Origin: Candidozyma auris
Taxonomy: Eukaryota > Ascomycota > Pichiomycetes > Serinales > Metschnikowiaceae
Assembly (NCBI RefSeq): GCF_003013715.1
Contig: NC_072813.1
Location: forward strand, 2,294,001 to 2,358,000
DNA: 64,000 nt
Direction of reading: 5' to 3'
Part shown: one piece after another, positions 48,891-59,440 of the stretch
Numbering within the stretch: position 1 is the stretch's first letter
Layout of the letters: every line of letters begins with the position of its first letter
Translations under genes and position numbers: made by a program
The notes under the pieces: generated by a model
Told to the model about the DNA's origin: nothing
The model's database searches: none
What the model saw: the letters and a program-made list of their open reading frames with translations, nothing else

Positions 48891-50546
48891 TTAGGGCCCG
48901 AAATCGCCGGATGGAGGTCCAATATACGATGCCCCGTATACTTGGGTGGGATCGTCGTTTGGTAAAGTTCTGATCGACGTTAAATCGACGTTAGCAGCGG
49001 GATGGAATGTATGCGCCGAAGGAGGAGGAGAATGAAAAGTTGTCGGGGTTTGTGGATAATACGGAGCCTGGTAAATGCCCGAGAGCGGATCTACAGGTTC
49101 CTGTTTCACGTATTGAATGTCCTGGGGCACGCTTGTGGAGAAAATGTACTCCTGTTTCACTGGCTGTTCGGGCAGAACCATGGGAGCCAGGGAGAAGGAG
49201 TCGTGCAATTCTATGGGTGTTTGGAGAGAGGGAGGGAGGAAAAGCCTCGAAACGGAGGAGGTGGCTTCTTTCCACGACTCGACTTTTGAGAATTCCCAAA
49301 GCAACACCGCTTTTATTCTCGCTTTTGGAACTAAGCTCAAAGAGCCGTCGTGGCGTTCGTAAATGACTTGTTTGACAGTGATGCCTTTGAAAGCAGCGTC
49401 TAAGGAGCTAGGCTGCTGCAATAACTGGAAAAAAAAGCACTTCCAGAACTTGAGAAGAAATGGCTGGTTGACGTTCGGCTGGAAATCGTCCTCATTGACC
49501 TTGAGCACCTCAGTGCCAAACGAATAGACGGAAGTGTAGCTGCAAAGCCCTGCCGCGGGCACAGTTGCAAATTCAAGCTTATAGTTAGTTTTAAGATCCC
49601 TGTCTATAGAGAAGTTCGCCGGGAGAGTAGATGGGTTCAAAAGCCTCACCATATTATGTAGAATGGGCACGTTTGTCGAGGCAAACTCCTCCAAGCCGGG
49701 GAACCGTGATGCAAAGTTGGCGTTTTCCTTCAACGTCAACAGAAGAATAGGGGCATCTTCCTGGAAGGTTAAGATGTTGTTATTGCCCGGGATGCCATTA
49801 TCGATGCTGAAACCGATATTTTTGATCGACACAAGGTCGGTGCTGAGGCGTTTTCTTTTCGGCGTCGACGAGAGCCCTGTCGAATGGCGCCTGCTGGCGC
49901 CGCCGCCGCCGCCGCCCACAGACTTGTTCTCTCTGATGGACGCCACCCCTAGAGACTTGTTGAGGTTGATTTTCGTGAAAATCTCCTCGAAGCGCTTGTT
50001 GTTGCGCTTGGCCTCCTCGTCCGACGCAAACCGAGGCCCGTGGTTGATGAGGTCTATGAGCTCTCTGCGCAGCCTCATATTCTTGATCACCTGGATGTGG
50101 CTGGACACCTGTTTTCGGGACCTGTACTTGCCGGTTTTGGCCATGATGTAGTCGGAAATGAGCTCGTTGCGCCCACACGAGCGGCCACCGATCTTGATCT
50201 TGTTGAGGCCCTTCTTGGGCACCATTGCAAGCACCTCCTCAAACGCCTGTTGCACGTCGCTGCACCAGATGTCTTCTTCGGGCGAGGCAGAAGACGCTCT
50301 TCGAGAACTCGACCTAGAGCCCTTGGGGGTGCCGCTGGTGGAGGTGTTTTCCACCAGAAGCTGCTCGTCTAAGTTGGAGTCTGTACTGTCGTGACGATTC
50401 TTTGAGTCAAACAAGGAGGGGTCGCTGAAGTGAGACAGCGTGGGCATTTTGTGGCGAACGTGTTTGGATGTCTCGTGCACCTGGAACATCTTGTTGCCCG
50501 AGTCGTCGATGCCAATGTCGACTATCATGGGGAGTTTGCGAGACAT
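48891..50546 (-). CDS. TEC1: TEA/ATTS-domain transcription factor Tec1
   Basis: A 551-residue regulator of filamentation and pheromone-responsive genes. The TEA domain occupies about residues 91-160: EDIWCSDVQQAFEEVLAMVPKKGL, KIGGRSCGRNELISDYI, then the recognition helix KYRSRKQVSSHIQVIKN. A poly-Gly stretch (GGGGGG, about 212) and a basic segment TPKRKRLS follow. The C-terminal half carries repeated VKQE(Y/P) sumoylation-like motifs and a Pro-rich end. It starts at the first ATG. The 2.85-kb upstream gap matches the long promoters of filamentation regulators in this clade. Confidence 0.9.
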   Translation of the reverse strand: MSRKLPMIVDIGIDDSGNKMFQVHETSKHVRHKMPTLSHFSDPSLFDSKNRHDSTDSNLDEQLLVENTSTSGTPKGSRSSSRRASSASPEEDIWCSDVQQAFEEVLAMVPKKGLNKIKIGGRSCGRNELISDYIMAKTGKYRSRKQVSSHIQVIKNMRLRRELIDLINHGPRFASDEEAKRNNKRFEEIFTKINLNKSLGVASIRENKSVGGGGGGASRRHSTGLSSTPKRKRLSTDLVSIKNIGFSIDNGIPGNNNILTFQEDAPILLLTLKENANFASRFPGLEEFASTNVPILHNMVRLLNPSTLPANFSIDRDLKTNYKLEFATVPAAGLCSYTSVYSFGTEVLKVNEDDFQPNVNQPFLLKFWKCFFFQLLQQPSSLDAAFKGITVKQVIYERHDGSLSLVPKARIKAVLLWEFSKVESWKEATSSVSRLFLPPSLQTPIELHDSFSLAPMVLPEQPVKQEYIFSTSVPQDIQYVKQEPVDPLSGIYQAPYYPQTPTTFHSPPPSAHTFHPAANVDLTSIRTLPNDDPTQVYGASYIGPPSGDFGP

Positions 50547-51802
50547 GGGGAAGGAAGTAAAAAACGAACAATTAGTGAACGAAGTGAATGTGTGGGATGA
50601 TGGACAAGATTATGTGGAGGGTCGGTTGGAAGGTCGACGGGGGAGGTGGATAGGCCAGTGGATGGAGGACGCTAGTCAGACGGGGCCAGCTGGGAAATGA
50701 ATGGAAGGAAGGAAGGAATCCAGGGAGGTGAAGTAGTGGGGGTTAAAAGGAAGGAAAGGGCCCGGAATAAGAAAAGAGGCCAGTGGAGCCGAGGGGGGGA
50801 AAAACGTAGAGGAGGAGGAGAAGTACGTTTCTTTGGGAACTGGCGGCCGAGTCGCTCTGCCTGGGGGGCATTGTTAGTGGGAGCACGAAAAACAAGCCTT
50901 CACAGGGACGAACCCGCAGCCCCATTCACTGCAAGAACAACCACCAGCGCTACAGCCAGGGCCACAGGTACGACACGAACGAGAGATCTCTGAGGGGGCT
51001 GAAAAAAAAATAAAATTGACAGCACCAGCCACCAACAAAGTGCCCAGTTTACCATTTGGAAAGGCCGTTGCCCTGGCGTTTTTCAACGCTGGCGTGGGCG
51101 TCTGAGCTCGCGCTGGGCCCCCGTCAGTGGAGTCGTTCCTGGGCTCTACGACCTGTGTACCGGCGAGGTACGCGGCAGGAACGATTTTTGGCGGCTAATC
51201 TTGACCAGGCCCCCAGGGGCGCAGGAAAATGACGGCAGCCAAGTTGCCATCTAGGAACGCCAGCTGCACCGGGTGCGAAGCGACCACCCCCAGTAGACTA
51301 CCGAAGTAGACGAGGACGCCACCGGTGCACTATTCGGAGAGATTGGGGGAAGGGGTGGGAGTTCTTGTTTGTGAGTTTTATTAATTTTTGGAGTTTTTAT
51401 TTAATTTGTCTTTTCTACTCCGGATCTGTCTACTCCAGCGTGGTGCCTGTGTTAGCCGCTGGGGGTAGATTCACCAGGACAATGAGGAAGACAAGAAAAG
51501 GGAATAAGCCAGGGAAGGAAAAAAAGCGAGCGTCAGTGAAGGCCAGGTGCGTGGGTGCGTGCAGCAGCGCGCGATGCAAAACAGCGGTGCAAAGCGCTTG
51601 GGCAGCGATGGGGGGGAACCATTAGGTTACTCGCGGTTCCTGCGCCGTGTTTTGTGGCCGTTACCGTTAGTGGGTCGCGCGCGGCGGGTTCCACAATGTC
51701 GAGTGAGATGGAGGTGGAAAATCGGCAGTAGAAAGAGAGAATGAGTGCTCAAGGGCCCCTCAGAGACGAAGGGCAGCGAGCGAGAGAGCGAGCGAGCCAC
51801 TT

Positions 51803-51830
51803 GTGAGCAGTGAGCAGTGAGCAGTGAGCA
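51803..51830 (+). repeat. 7-bp tandem repeat, 4 copies
   Basis: Four perfect copies of GTGAGCA in the TEC1 upstream region. Confidence 0.85.
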
Positions 51831-53316
51831 CAATGCGAAAATAGAGTTTGCGAAAGTGCACAGGCGAAAACAAGGTTCGCTGGCGACGGAACGCAAAAGG
51901 CAAACCCACCCTGTCACAAACAGCGGCAAGACATGTCAGACAAACAGAGACAAGACAGACAGACAGACACACAGACAGCGACAACACAACAACGACTGCA
52001 CCACAAAATACACAAACGAACCACGCACAGCACCATCGTCACCACCCCCATTAGGCAAAACTTTCTTCTCTGCTCTGCTCATCTGTTTACATGACGACAC
52101 CGCCGGCTAATCTCGCTCAGGCTTTTTTCTTATCGCCTGCAGCGCTCGCAGGGAAAATCTTCAATTGCAACCGTCACTGCTCCGCCATGTGAACGCTTCT
52201 TTCAACCGTTATCGCTACCCGGTCTTTTTAACTGTATCAGGTATTTCACGTCCGTTCCACCTTTCTTTTTCCTTCCTTCCTCCCTCCCTTTCATTTTTTT
52301 CCTCCCTTCCTTCCTTCCTCCCTTCTCTTTCCTTCTCCCTTCTCTTCATTTTTCCCTTTTTGTTCTCTTCTCTTCATTGTCTTCCCCACGGCCCTGTGTC
52401 CTCCCGGCGTCGTTTCCTAATCGAGTTATCTGTCGCTGTCAATAACTTGTTCTTCGAGCTTGAACGCTGTGAGAATCTCTGCCTGCCGGTTCCCCGCCCA
52501 TTGTCCAGCTTTGCCAGTCAACCACAGTGAAACATCCCACTGGCCCCTTGCTGGCGCTTTGATGGCGTTTTGCTGCTTCTGCCCTCGCTCTAGTCGATCT
52601 CTGCGGGTGTCTGCGACTTCAACCCGAACATCCCCGAAATTCATGACAAGCTTTTGACTTTTTCTTGCCTTCGCCTCAAGCCTGGCTGCTGAAAATGCTC
52701 GCTGTTTGCCCGGTGCAAGTGAATCTCGCCGAGTGCAAGTGAACATTCCCTCTTGGGGGCAAGTATATCACAACGGCATCATTGTCGGGCAACTTGGCCG
52801 AAGCTGTGGTTTGCTTTAGTGCGTGCTTTTAGTGTGACCATGCTCATGGTCACATGAGTCTAGTAGCACCGAGGGCGGTCCCGCGAGATCTTGTTGGGCT
52901 TGCTGCTTGTGCTTTGACGTGATGCTTTTGTGGCTGGCTGCGACTTTATTATTTTTTGTCATTTTACCCTCGCTGCCGCTACTAGTTTTTAGTAAATGCA
53001 TCCGATGCTGGTCTACATTTCGTCATCCCGCCCTCGCGGGGGGTGGGGGGAGCCAATCTCGTGGTGGCCACCCTGCTTCATTAGTTTTTAACACCTGCTT
53101 ACCCTTCAAGTGTCGGGTAGCTGCTCAGTGGCTGCACCGTGACATTCCCCGACAACCCTTAAACTTTCTCTCTCCAGTTCTCCATGTCTCAAAGGTCATT
53201 TGCACATTCTCGCTGATCCCTCGATCTGAGTGATCTTCCTCTTTTTGATCTATGAGATCTTCTTCCTCCCTTCCGCGGGGCTTGCGCCAACGCAAGTGAG
53301 ATCCTTGGCGCCTGCG

Positions 53317-53328
53317 ATTCGCAGCCAT
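53317..53328 (-). promoter_or_regulatory. Recurrent promoter word, near copy
   Basis: ATTCGCAGCCAT on the + strand; 70 bp past the NTO1 stop and 2.77 kb from the TEC1 ATG. Confidence 0.5.
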
Positions 53329-53357
53329 TGTGTCGTTCACCCATGTCGCATTATCTT

Positions 53358-53369
53358 ATTTGCAGCCAT
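53358..53369 (-). promoter_or_regulatory. Recurrent promoter word, near copy
   Basis: ATTTGCAGCCAT on the + strand; same orientation as and 41 bp from its neighbour at 53317. Confidence 0.5.
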
Positions 53370-53398
53370 CACGGGCAGACCCTGGCAGTCGCCCGCCT

Positions 53399-55668
53399 TT
53401 AGAAGCCTCCCAAAAACTTTCTAAACATCTGTCGGTTCTGGCCCTCTGCCAACGGGTCCTTTGCTGGCTCGGTTTCCACCTCGCTCAAATTCTCTTCCTC
53501 TAGCACGCTGCCAGCGTCGTGCTGCTTCAACTCCATATGCGCTCCCAGCACCTTCACAAACGGAATCCGCAGAGCGTCTCCATGCTCAGCAGCCTGAATC
53601 TCCTCAGCTTTGCTGCGCCAGTACGCGAGCCACTTTGTTGCTGCTCTCCCAAGTGCCCCTGTCGAGTGCTCAGAGCAGATTTCCTGAAGCAAACTCTCTA
53701 CATCAGAGTTCAAGGCCTTAGCACTGTTGTACTGCAACAGTTGGACCTTCTTGAGAATCTGCCCAAACCCTAGCATCGTGGCCGATTTCGGCTTGAAGAA
53801 CGTCACCCCTCTGGAAGGATCGAGCTTCTCGGTCATGTGCGTCAAATGGGCCTTCGCCACAGTGCACATGGGGAAGTAAGCGGTTTCGCACGCCGACAAC
53901 TGCAACTGGCTTATTTCCTGGGCCACTGCCTGTCTTTGCCACGCGAGACGGGTGATTTCCACCACCTTCTCCAAATCGGCCACCAACGTGTGTCCAAAGT
54001 CAATTTTTTCCTGAAGCTGGGCCAACGCTGCGTCGCCACGATCGTGCACCAGCGCCGCCTGCGCTACAAGCATTGACTTATCGGCGCCGGGGCGCACCAA
54101 TGGCGCTCCGCGCTTGGCCTCTCGCTTGAGACACCAGTACTTGCACAACTGGGCGCTAGCCACTCGGATGTCGGTCAACATCTCCAGCCGGGGAACGTTG
54201 GCGCCATGCCCAAGCCCACGCAAAAGGCTTGTTTGCGAGTCGCTTTGCTGCTGCGCGTCCACTTTCAACGCAAGCAACAACTCCACCACCATATCCACAA
54301 ACTTACGTGGGGCAATCGGGGTGTTTTGCTCGGTGCGCCACTTGAATGCTGAGGTGCTGTTTTCGAGTCGGCGCCGGAAGGCCAAGCGATGGTTTTCTTC
54401 GCTGGCGAGCGCGCGGTCCCTGTAAAAGCGTCTCGTTTTCGCAATCCCTACAACGGCTGCCTCTGCGCTCCACTCGGGCGGACTGTGCCTATGGCAAAAA
54501 GACGTCAAGGTCGCTTTCAGTGCAAGCGCTCCGTGTACGCCTTTTCCATGGCCATGTAGAGCCCCGCTCGTTTGGCACACGTAACGTGGTACGCCAGAAA
54601 ACACAGTCTGTTCGTGCACTGGATACAACACCCGACCCTCTGCTTGCAAATGTAGCACACCAACTTCCACCTTGTCTTGGGCACATGCCCGACACCTTCA
54701 ATGGGCTCCATGTAGATCGGGTTGGCAAAGTACACCTCGGGGATCCAAAGCGCACACCACATGGCTCCACAAACCGTTGTCGAGCTGCTTGAACGCTCCC
54801 AGGCGCGAAGGGCAGAAACTGCACTCCACCGTTCTCCCTCGCACTAGCATACACCGGCGACAGAACCACTGGCCTTCAGGAATGAAGGCGATCCCGTAGC
54901 ACTCCTGGTGAACGGCGATGTTGCAGCCATCGCAGAACACTATGGCGTTACCGGAGTGGCCCTCGAGTCATTGCACACCGCACAGCGCTGCTCCAGCATC
55001 AGCCCGGCGCCAGCGATCCCGTCGTCGTTGCCGTACTTGTCGAAGCTTTCGTCAAGGGCCACCTCCTCGTGGTCATCACCGCCCATGCCGCCCATGCGCG
55101 CCTCGAGCCGGTGCCACGCTTCCTCGAGGGCAGTAATCGCTAGCTCGAACACTTCGCGCGAGAGATGGATTTTTGCCGACGCGAGCCCGTTGCGCCAGTT
55201 GAGAAAAAGGTCGTCCTGCTCGTCCAAGTCGTAGCGAACAATCGTAGATTTGGGCGCGCCCCACCCGGCGCTGTCCTCTGTCTTTTTAGTTTTAGGGTCA
55301 GACTTGTCGATTTTGTCTACCTTGTCTACCTTGTCTTTGTTAATTGTGTGCTCCCTAATGTACGTTCTAAGGGCCTTGGGAGGCGCCTTGTAAAAGGGCC
55401 TGAAGCCGTGCTCGATTAGGGCTTTCAGCATTCGGGGAGGCGCTCGTAGGCTATGTCTCAGGCGTCTGACGAAAACGGGTCTTGTGTTGGAAGCCACGGA
55501 AGCAGAAGCCTGAGGAGGTACTGGTGCTGCTGCTGCTGCTGGCGTTGGACTGGCGTCCCTGTGGTCTACTATCACCACGCGAAGCCTCTGGGTATCGTCG
55601 AGATCAGGGTACACTTCCTTGAAGTCACGCTCCTCGCGCGGTCGAGTATCGTATGTTGCCGTGACCAT
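53399..55668 (-). pseudogene. NTO1: NuA3 subunit Nto1 (BRPF-like), broken by three frameshifts
   Basis: A PHD-zinc-knuckle-PHD scaffold of the NuA3 histone H3 acetyltransferase, spread over four frames. Frame 1 (ATG 55668) runs to the first PHD CAVCND. Frame 2 holds [23 protein letters not shown] and the zinc knuckle [25 protein letters not shown]. Frame 3 holds [53 protein letters not shown]. Frame 4 holds GVHGAL..FCHRHSPPEW and the C-terminal helices to the stop at 53399. The breaks map near 54970 (one base missing), near 54760 (two missing, in a GTGTG run) and near 54548 (one missing, in a G run). All conserved Cys/His survive, so decay is very recent or these are assembly errors. Confidence 0.8.
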
Positions 55669-56125
55669 GCGATGAAAATTTGATGGGTGATTTAGATGCT
55701 GTGGAAAAAGAGGACCATTTAAGGCTGTAGCGGACTAGTGGTGGAAGTTGTGGTAGTTGGTCTTGATGATGTTTGTGTATGTAGGTTCGCGAATGAGTCG
55801 TGGATCTGGCGGCGGGGCTGGAAGGGCACTAAGGGAACATAGATGGTCTGAGAAAGTGGGCAGTGAGAAGGGAACAGAGCTGCTGTGGGGGCCAAAATGG
55901 TCTGTAGAAATCAGAGTGGACACACGACAAGAGAATCGTGACAATTAACCATGACCATCTCCTGCCCACGAAGTATAAAAATCGTGGGCCAACAGGTTTA
56001 GCTTCAGGTCAGAAGAACAAAAATAGGTGGTGTTGCCTGCTTTTCAGATTTTCGTTGCTTGTTGCTCAGGTCCTCGAAGCAGAATCTCACAGGTATGCAG
56101 CCACCTCTGAGGCATGTTTCTCGAC

Positions 56126-56137
56126 ATGGCTGCGAAA
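56126..56137 (+). promoter_or_regulatory. Recurrent promoter word, exact copy
   Basis: ATGGCTGCGAAA, 458 bp upstream of the NTO1 ATG. Confidence 0.6.
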
Positions 56138-56283
56138 TCAAGGGTCCTGCGGTAAAAGGGACACCCGAGCACGGAAACAGAGCATTTGGGGTGGAATTTC
56201 CTGTCGTGATCTAATTCGTTTGATTGAGGATCCCCAAATCATGTTCTATGCATTTACTTGCTCGTTGAAATAGAGACTCTTTC

Positions 56284-56337
56284 AGGCCTTTCAGGCCTTT
56301 CCGGCCTTTCAGGCCTTTCCGGCCTTTCAGGCCTTTC
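56284..56337 (+). repeat. 9-bp tandem array, 6 copies
   Basis: Alternating AGGCCTTTC and CGGCCTTTC units, period 9, six copies without indels, ending 8 bp before a recurrent word. Confidence 0.85.
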
Positions 56338-56345
56338 GGGCGGCA

Positions 56346-56357
56346 GTGGCTGCGAAA
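56346..56357 (+). promoter_or_regulatory. Recurrent promoter word, one mismatch
   Basis: GTGGCTGCGAAA, directly downstream of the 9-bp array and 1.06 kb from the SNF1-beta ATG. Confidence 0.55.
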
Positions 56358-57415
56358 ACTACAAGCAGAGGCACAACACAAAGACAGAGAACAGGAAAGG
56401 AAAAACACAAAGAAGAAAGGCAAAAATAGAAAAAAAAAATTGACATGTCTCCCGAAAACGGCCGATCCACACATCCAATTTACAAGCTCTCCCACTTGTT
56501 TGAAGCACCTTCCTGTCCATCAACGACAGCCCCAAAAGGCACCAGTTTTTCCCAGACACTTAGCCTGGCCCACGCGTCCCAACACCCCCAGCCATGCAAG
56601 CCACAGCTTTCCGTCAGTGAAGCTCAATTCCACCACCTCCACAAACGACTTCCACCTTCTTTTTTCTTTTTCTTGAATTCCCTCCCGGACCAAATTCACC
56701 CTCCGCTGTAATTCGCCTATTTGCCTCGGGCAAGTTCCCGCCTGAGTTTCTGCAGGGCTTACTTCGAGGTAAGATAGCAACATTTTGGCTCGGTGCGCTC
56801 CCATCGCGAGGCCCCAAAGGATCGGCATAATTGCCACAATTGCACCCAAACCGAAGTAAACTGAAACAATCGATATGGACTGAAACTGTTAAAAAAAAAA
56901 AAAAAAAAAAAAGTTAAAAAAAAAATTAAAAGGATTCCCTCTCATATCGACCTCGCTTGTTGAGCAAAACCTGAGATGAATCCACCAATCCCTTCACTTT
57001 GTCCACTCGAGGCTTGCCCTACGTAATGGTGCTGGCGCTCTAATTACGCCCAATCTGGTGGTGGATCGATAGTGGCCCCCTGGGGTCCGGGGAAAAGTAC
57101 CCAACACCCTTACACCTCTTAGGGGGAAGGGAGGACAAAAATAAACACGTGCATGTGTGACAAGGGCCTCCATAAGAAATTCCGTAGATTATTCCAAGAT
57201 GACCCTCTCACCTTTATACTTCTGCCGAGTGACTCCAGCTCACCACTATCTTTTTGCTACTGCCGCCCTGCATACACGCCCCGGGGCCCACCACTATTAC
57301 GCTCGCCAGCCCCACGGTTCGCGATCCCTTGCTTGAGAAAAAAACCTACTCGGGCAGCTCAACCCTTCAACTCTTCCACTGCTACACTTCAGATTCCTTC
57401 ACAACTCAGTTTTCC

Positions 57416-59239
57416 ATGGGTAACAACACGTCATCCACGCGGAAATCAGCAGCCGCAGTGCGCCATTCAGGCGGCGTCCGCAAGCTGGGCCAAAGTCAGA
57501 ACGCCCACCAGATCTTGGAGGAGGAGTTCAGCGACTTGATTCTCCACGAGGTCAAGAGACAGAAACAAGAACAGAGCGTGGCGCTTTCCACGGGCCACTC
57601 GCATTCTGCCGATGACCTGGAGCCGTCAAACAAGCACTTCACAAATGACTTAATTGAGGACGAGTTCAACGAGTTGAGCGATGGCATCTTGGGCACCGAC
57701 CAGGGAGAAGTTCAGAGAAACATCTTGCCCACAAACGGAGAGTGCGATCTGGATCTGGAAGCTGCGCTGAGTGGCGACAATGCGTTTCGAGAAAAAGTGA
57801 TGAATAAAAGCCAAATACAAAGCCAGCGCCAAAACCAGAACAATTACTATGTGAGGGTGCCAAGCGAAACTAACAGTATGGCTTCGGGCTATGAAAACGA
57901 TGGCAGTAGCGACAATTGCAATATGGACGTGGACGCAGATGCCACACATGAAAACTCCATTTCAGGCGACCACAATGCGTCGGCCAAGGAGAGCTCCTCT
58001 GAGAGCCAGAAGAGCCTGCTCAACGACTTGTCCAAGATAGATTTCACCAGGGTCGCAGCGCCAGCAGCTGCTAGGCATCCCTTTCGTCCTCCTCAACACC
58101 GGAACACCTCAGGTTCTGCCAGTCCGTTCCGTCGTAATGACTCAATGCAGAGTGTGACACTGACCAGATCTCAAAACAGGTCTCCAGCGCTTCAAGAAAC
58201 CGACAATTACGCCGGCGAATATGGAGGCGGCTCCGGCACGGCCCCCGCGGGCAAGTCTGTGCCCGTAGAGATCAAATGGGTCAACTCGAACCGAGAGAAC
58301 ATCACTAAAGTCTCCATCATCGGGTCCTTCTCCAACTGGCGCGATGTCATCAAGCTCAAGCCGCTGGCGGCTCGGCCCAACGAGTTTTCCGCCACTATTG
58401 GCTTGCCCTTGGGCGTGCACAAGTTACTCTACATCATCAACAACGAGTACAGAGTGTCGGAGCTGTTGCCCACAGCCACGGATCAAGAGGGCATTTTGTT
58501 CAACTGGTTTGAAATTCTTGATCCCCAGAGGCTCTTTAACAACTCCCAAAAACAGCAGTCTCGCAACGATGCTCTGACGGCTTTTGATGCCAATATCATT
58601 CAGGTCGCGGGTCAGCACGATACTTATGCCATTCAACAGAAGCTGAACTCTTTTCTCGCCAAAGTGTCTAAAGAGGCCAAGGACACCGCAAATTTTGAGC
58701 ATGTGGAGCACGCACCTGAGGAGCCGGAAAAGTATGAATCTTATAACGAACGTCTATCGTTTTTGAATGACGATCAGGCATCTCGTGATCCTCACGAGTA
58801 CCTGTCAGAGATCCCCGAGATGTTTGTCAATTATGACTACTTCAAAAACAAGGCTCCTGACTATGAATTGCCAGAACCACCGCAGCTTCCAGCCCACCTC
58901 AACAACGTGCTCTTGAACAAAATGCTGTCGAACTTTCAACAGAACCATGCACAGAATATTCCCCAAGTTGGTGCGGAGGTACCTTCCACGTCTACAATAA
59001 GTAGCACATCAACACCCTCATCCAATTCCAAACGCCCTCCGTTGCGTCGTGCGGACAGCTCCTACTACGCGTCCAACTCTGAGGCTCTTCACCTTCTGAT
59101 CCCCAACCACGTGATTTTGAACCATTTGATGACCACCTCCATTCGAAACGACGTACTTACCGTGGCCTGCATCACCCGGTATTCAGGAAAGTTTGTCACT
59201 CAGATCATGCACCTGCCCGCTGACACAGAGCAGTTATAG
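57416..59239 (+). CDS. SNF1/AMPK complex beta subunit (Gal83/Sip family)
   Basis: A 607-residue scaffold that tethers the Snf1 kinase and Snf4 and sets their location. The start MGNNTSSTRK gives an N-myristoylation site at Gly2; the in-frame upstream extension lacks it. A long disordered N-terminal half follows. The glycogen-binding CBM48 domain is at about residues 280-370 (VPVEIKWVNSNRENITKVSIIGSFSNW, ending LPTATDQEGILFNWFEI). The C-terminal ASC domain begins near 455 (EIPEMFVNYDYFKNK..LPEPPQLPAHLNNVLLNKMLSN) and ends ALHLLIPNHVILNHLMTTSIRNDVLTVACITRYSGKFVTQI. It is longer than Gal83/Sip2 (about 415 aa). The C. albicans counterparts are KIS1/KIS2 and I cannot tell which this is. Confidence 0.88.
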   Translation: MGNNTSSTRKSAAAVRHSGGVRKLGQSQNAHQILEEEFSDLILHEVKRQKQEQSVALSTGHSHSADDLEPSNKHFTNDLIEDEFNELSDGILGTDQGEVQRNILPTNGECDLDLEAALSGDNAFREKVMNKSQIQSQRQNQNNYYVRVPSETNSMASGYENDGSSDNCNMDVDADATHENSISGDHNASAKESSSESQKSLLNDLSKIDFTRVAAPAAARHPFRPPQHRNTSGSASPFRRNDSMQSVTLTRSQNRSPALQETDNYAGEYGGGSGTAPAGKSVPVEIKWVNSNRENITKVSIIGSFSNWRDVIKLKPLAARPNEFSATIGLPLGVHKLLYIINNEYRVSELLPTATDQEGILFNWFEILDPQRLFNNSQKQQSRNDALTAFDANIIQVAGQHDTYAIQQKLNSFLAKVSKEAKDTANFEHVEHAPEEPEKYESYNERLSFLNDDQASRDPHEYLSEIPEMFVNYDYFKNKAPDYELPEPPQLPAHLNNVLLNKMLSNFQQNHAQNIPQVGAEVPSTSTISSTSTPSSNSKRPPLRRADSSYYASNSEALHLLIPNHVILNHLMTTSIRNDVLTVACITRYSGKFVTQIMHLPADTEQL

Positions 59240-59440
59240 AATGGTTGCAAATGTGTCTCACTTTTCTCGTCCCGAAACCCATTTGTCCTGCAGATAGTCC
59301 GCCTTCTCACGCTTTGAGTGAACGGGGCTTGCGGAACCTAACACAAGGTGCCTTGACTTTCGGTTTATTCAAACCCTAATACTTAATTCTTCTGTGTACA
59401 TATCCCATTTTCCGCCAGCAGACGCCCGGTCTGATTGACA

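Larger units (their letters stand above)
50547..53398. other. 2.85-kb TEC1 upstream region
   Basis: No convincing gene. Purine-rich then pyrimidine-rich tracts, a 7-bp tandem repeat at 51803-51830, ACAG/GACA repeats at about 51954-51978, TTCC/CTTCC runs at about 52264-52345, a GGGGG tract near 53040, and a pair of recurrent words at 53317 and 53358 lying next to the NTO1 stop. Confidence 0.5.
55669..57415. other. 1.75-kb divergent gap (NTO1 / SNF1 beta)
   Basis: No gene recognised. It holds two strict recurrent words (56126, 56346) with a six-copy 9-bp array between them (56284-56337), a further diverged TATGCAGCCACC at 56086, and a run of more than 20 A near 56890-56912. Confidence 0.5.

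Noticed and set aside
53399..55668. Programmed ribosomal frameshifting to explain NTO1
   Set aside because: Three separate shifts of mixed size, with no slippery heptamer seen, make this implausible compared with assembly error or recent mutation.
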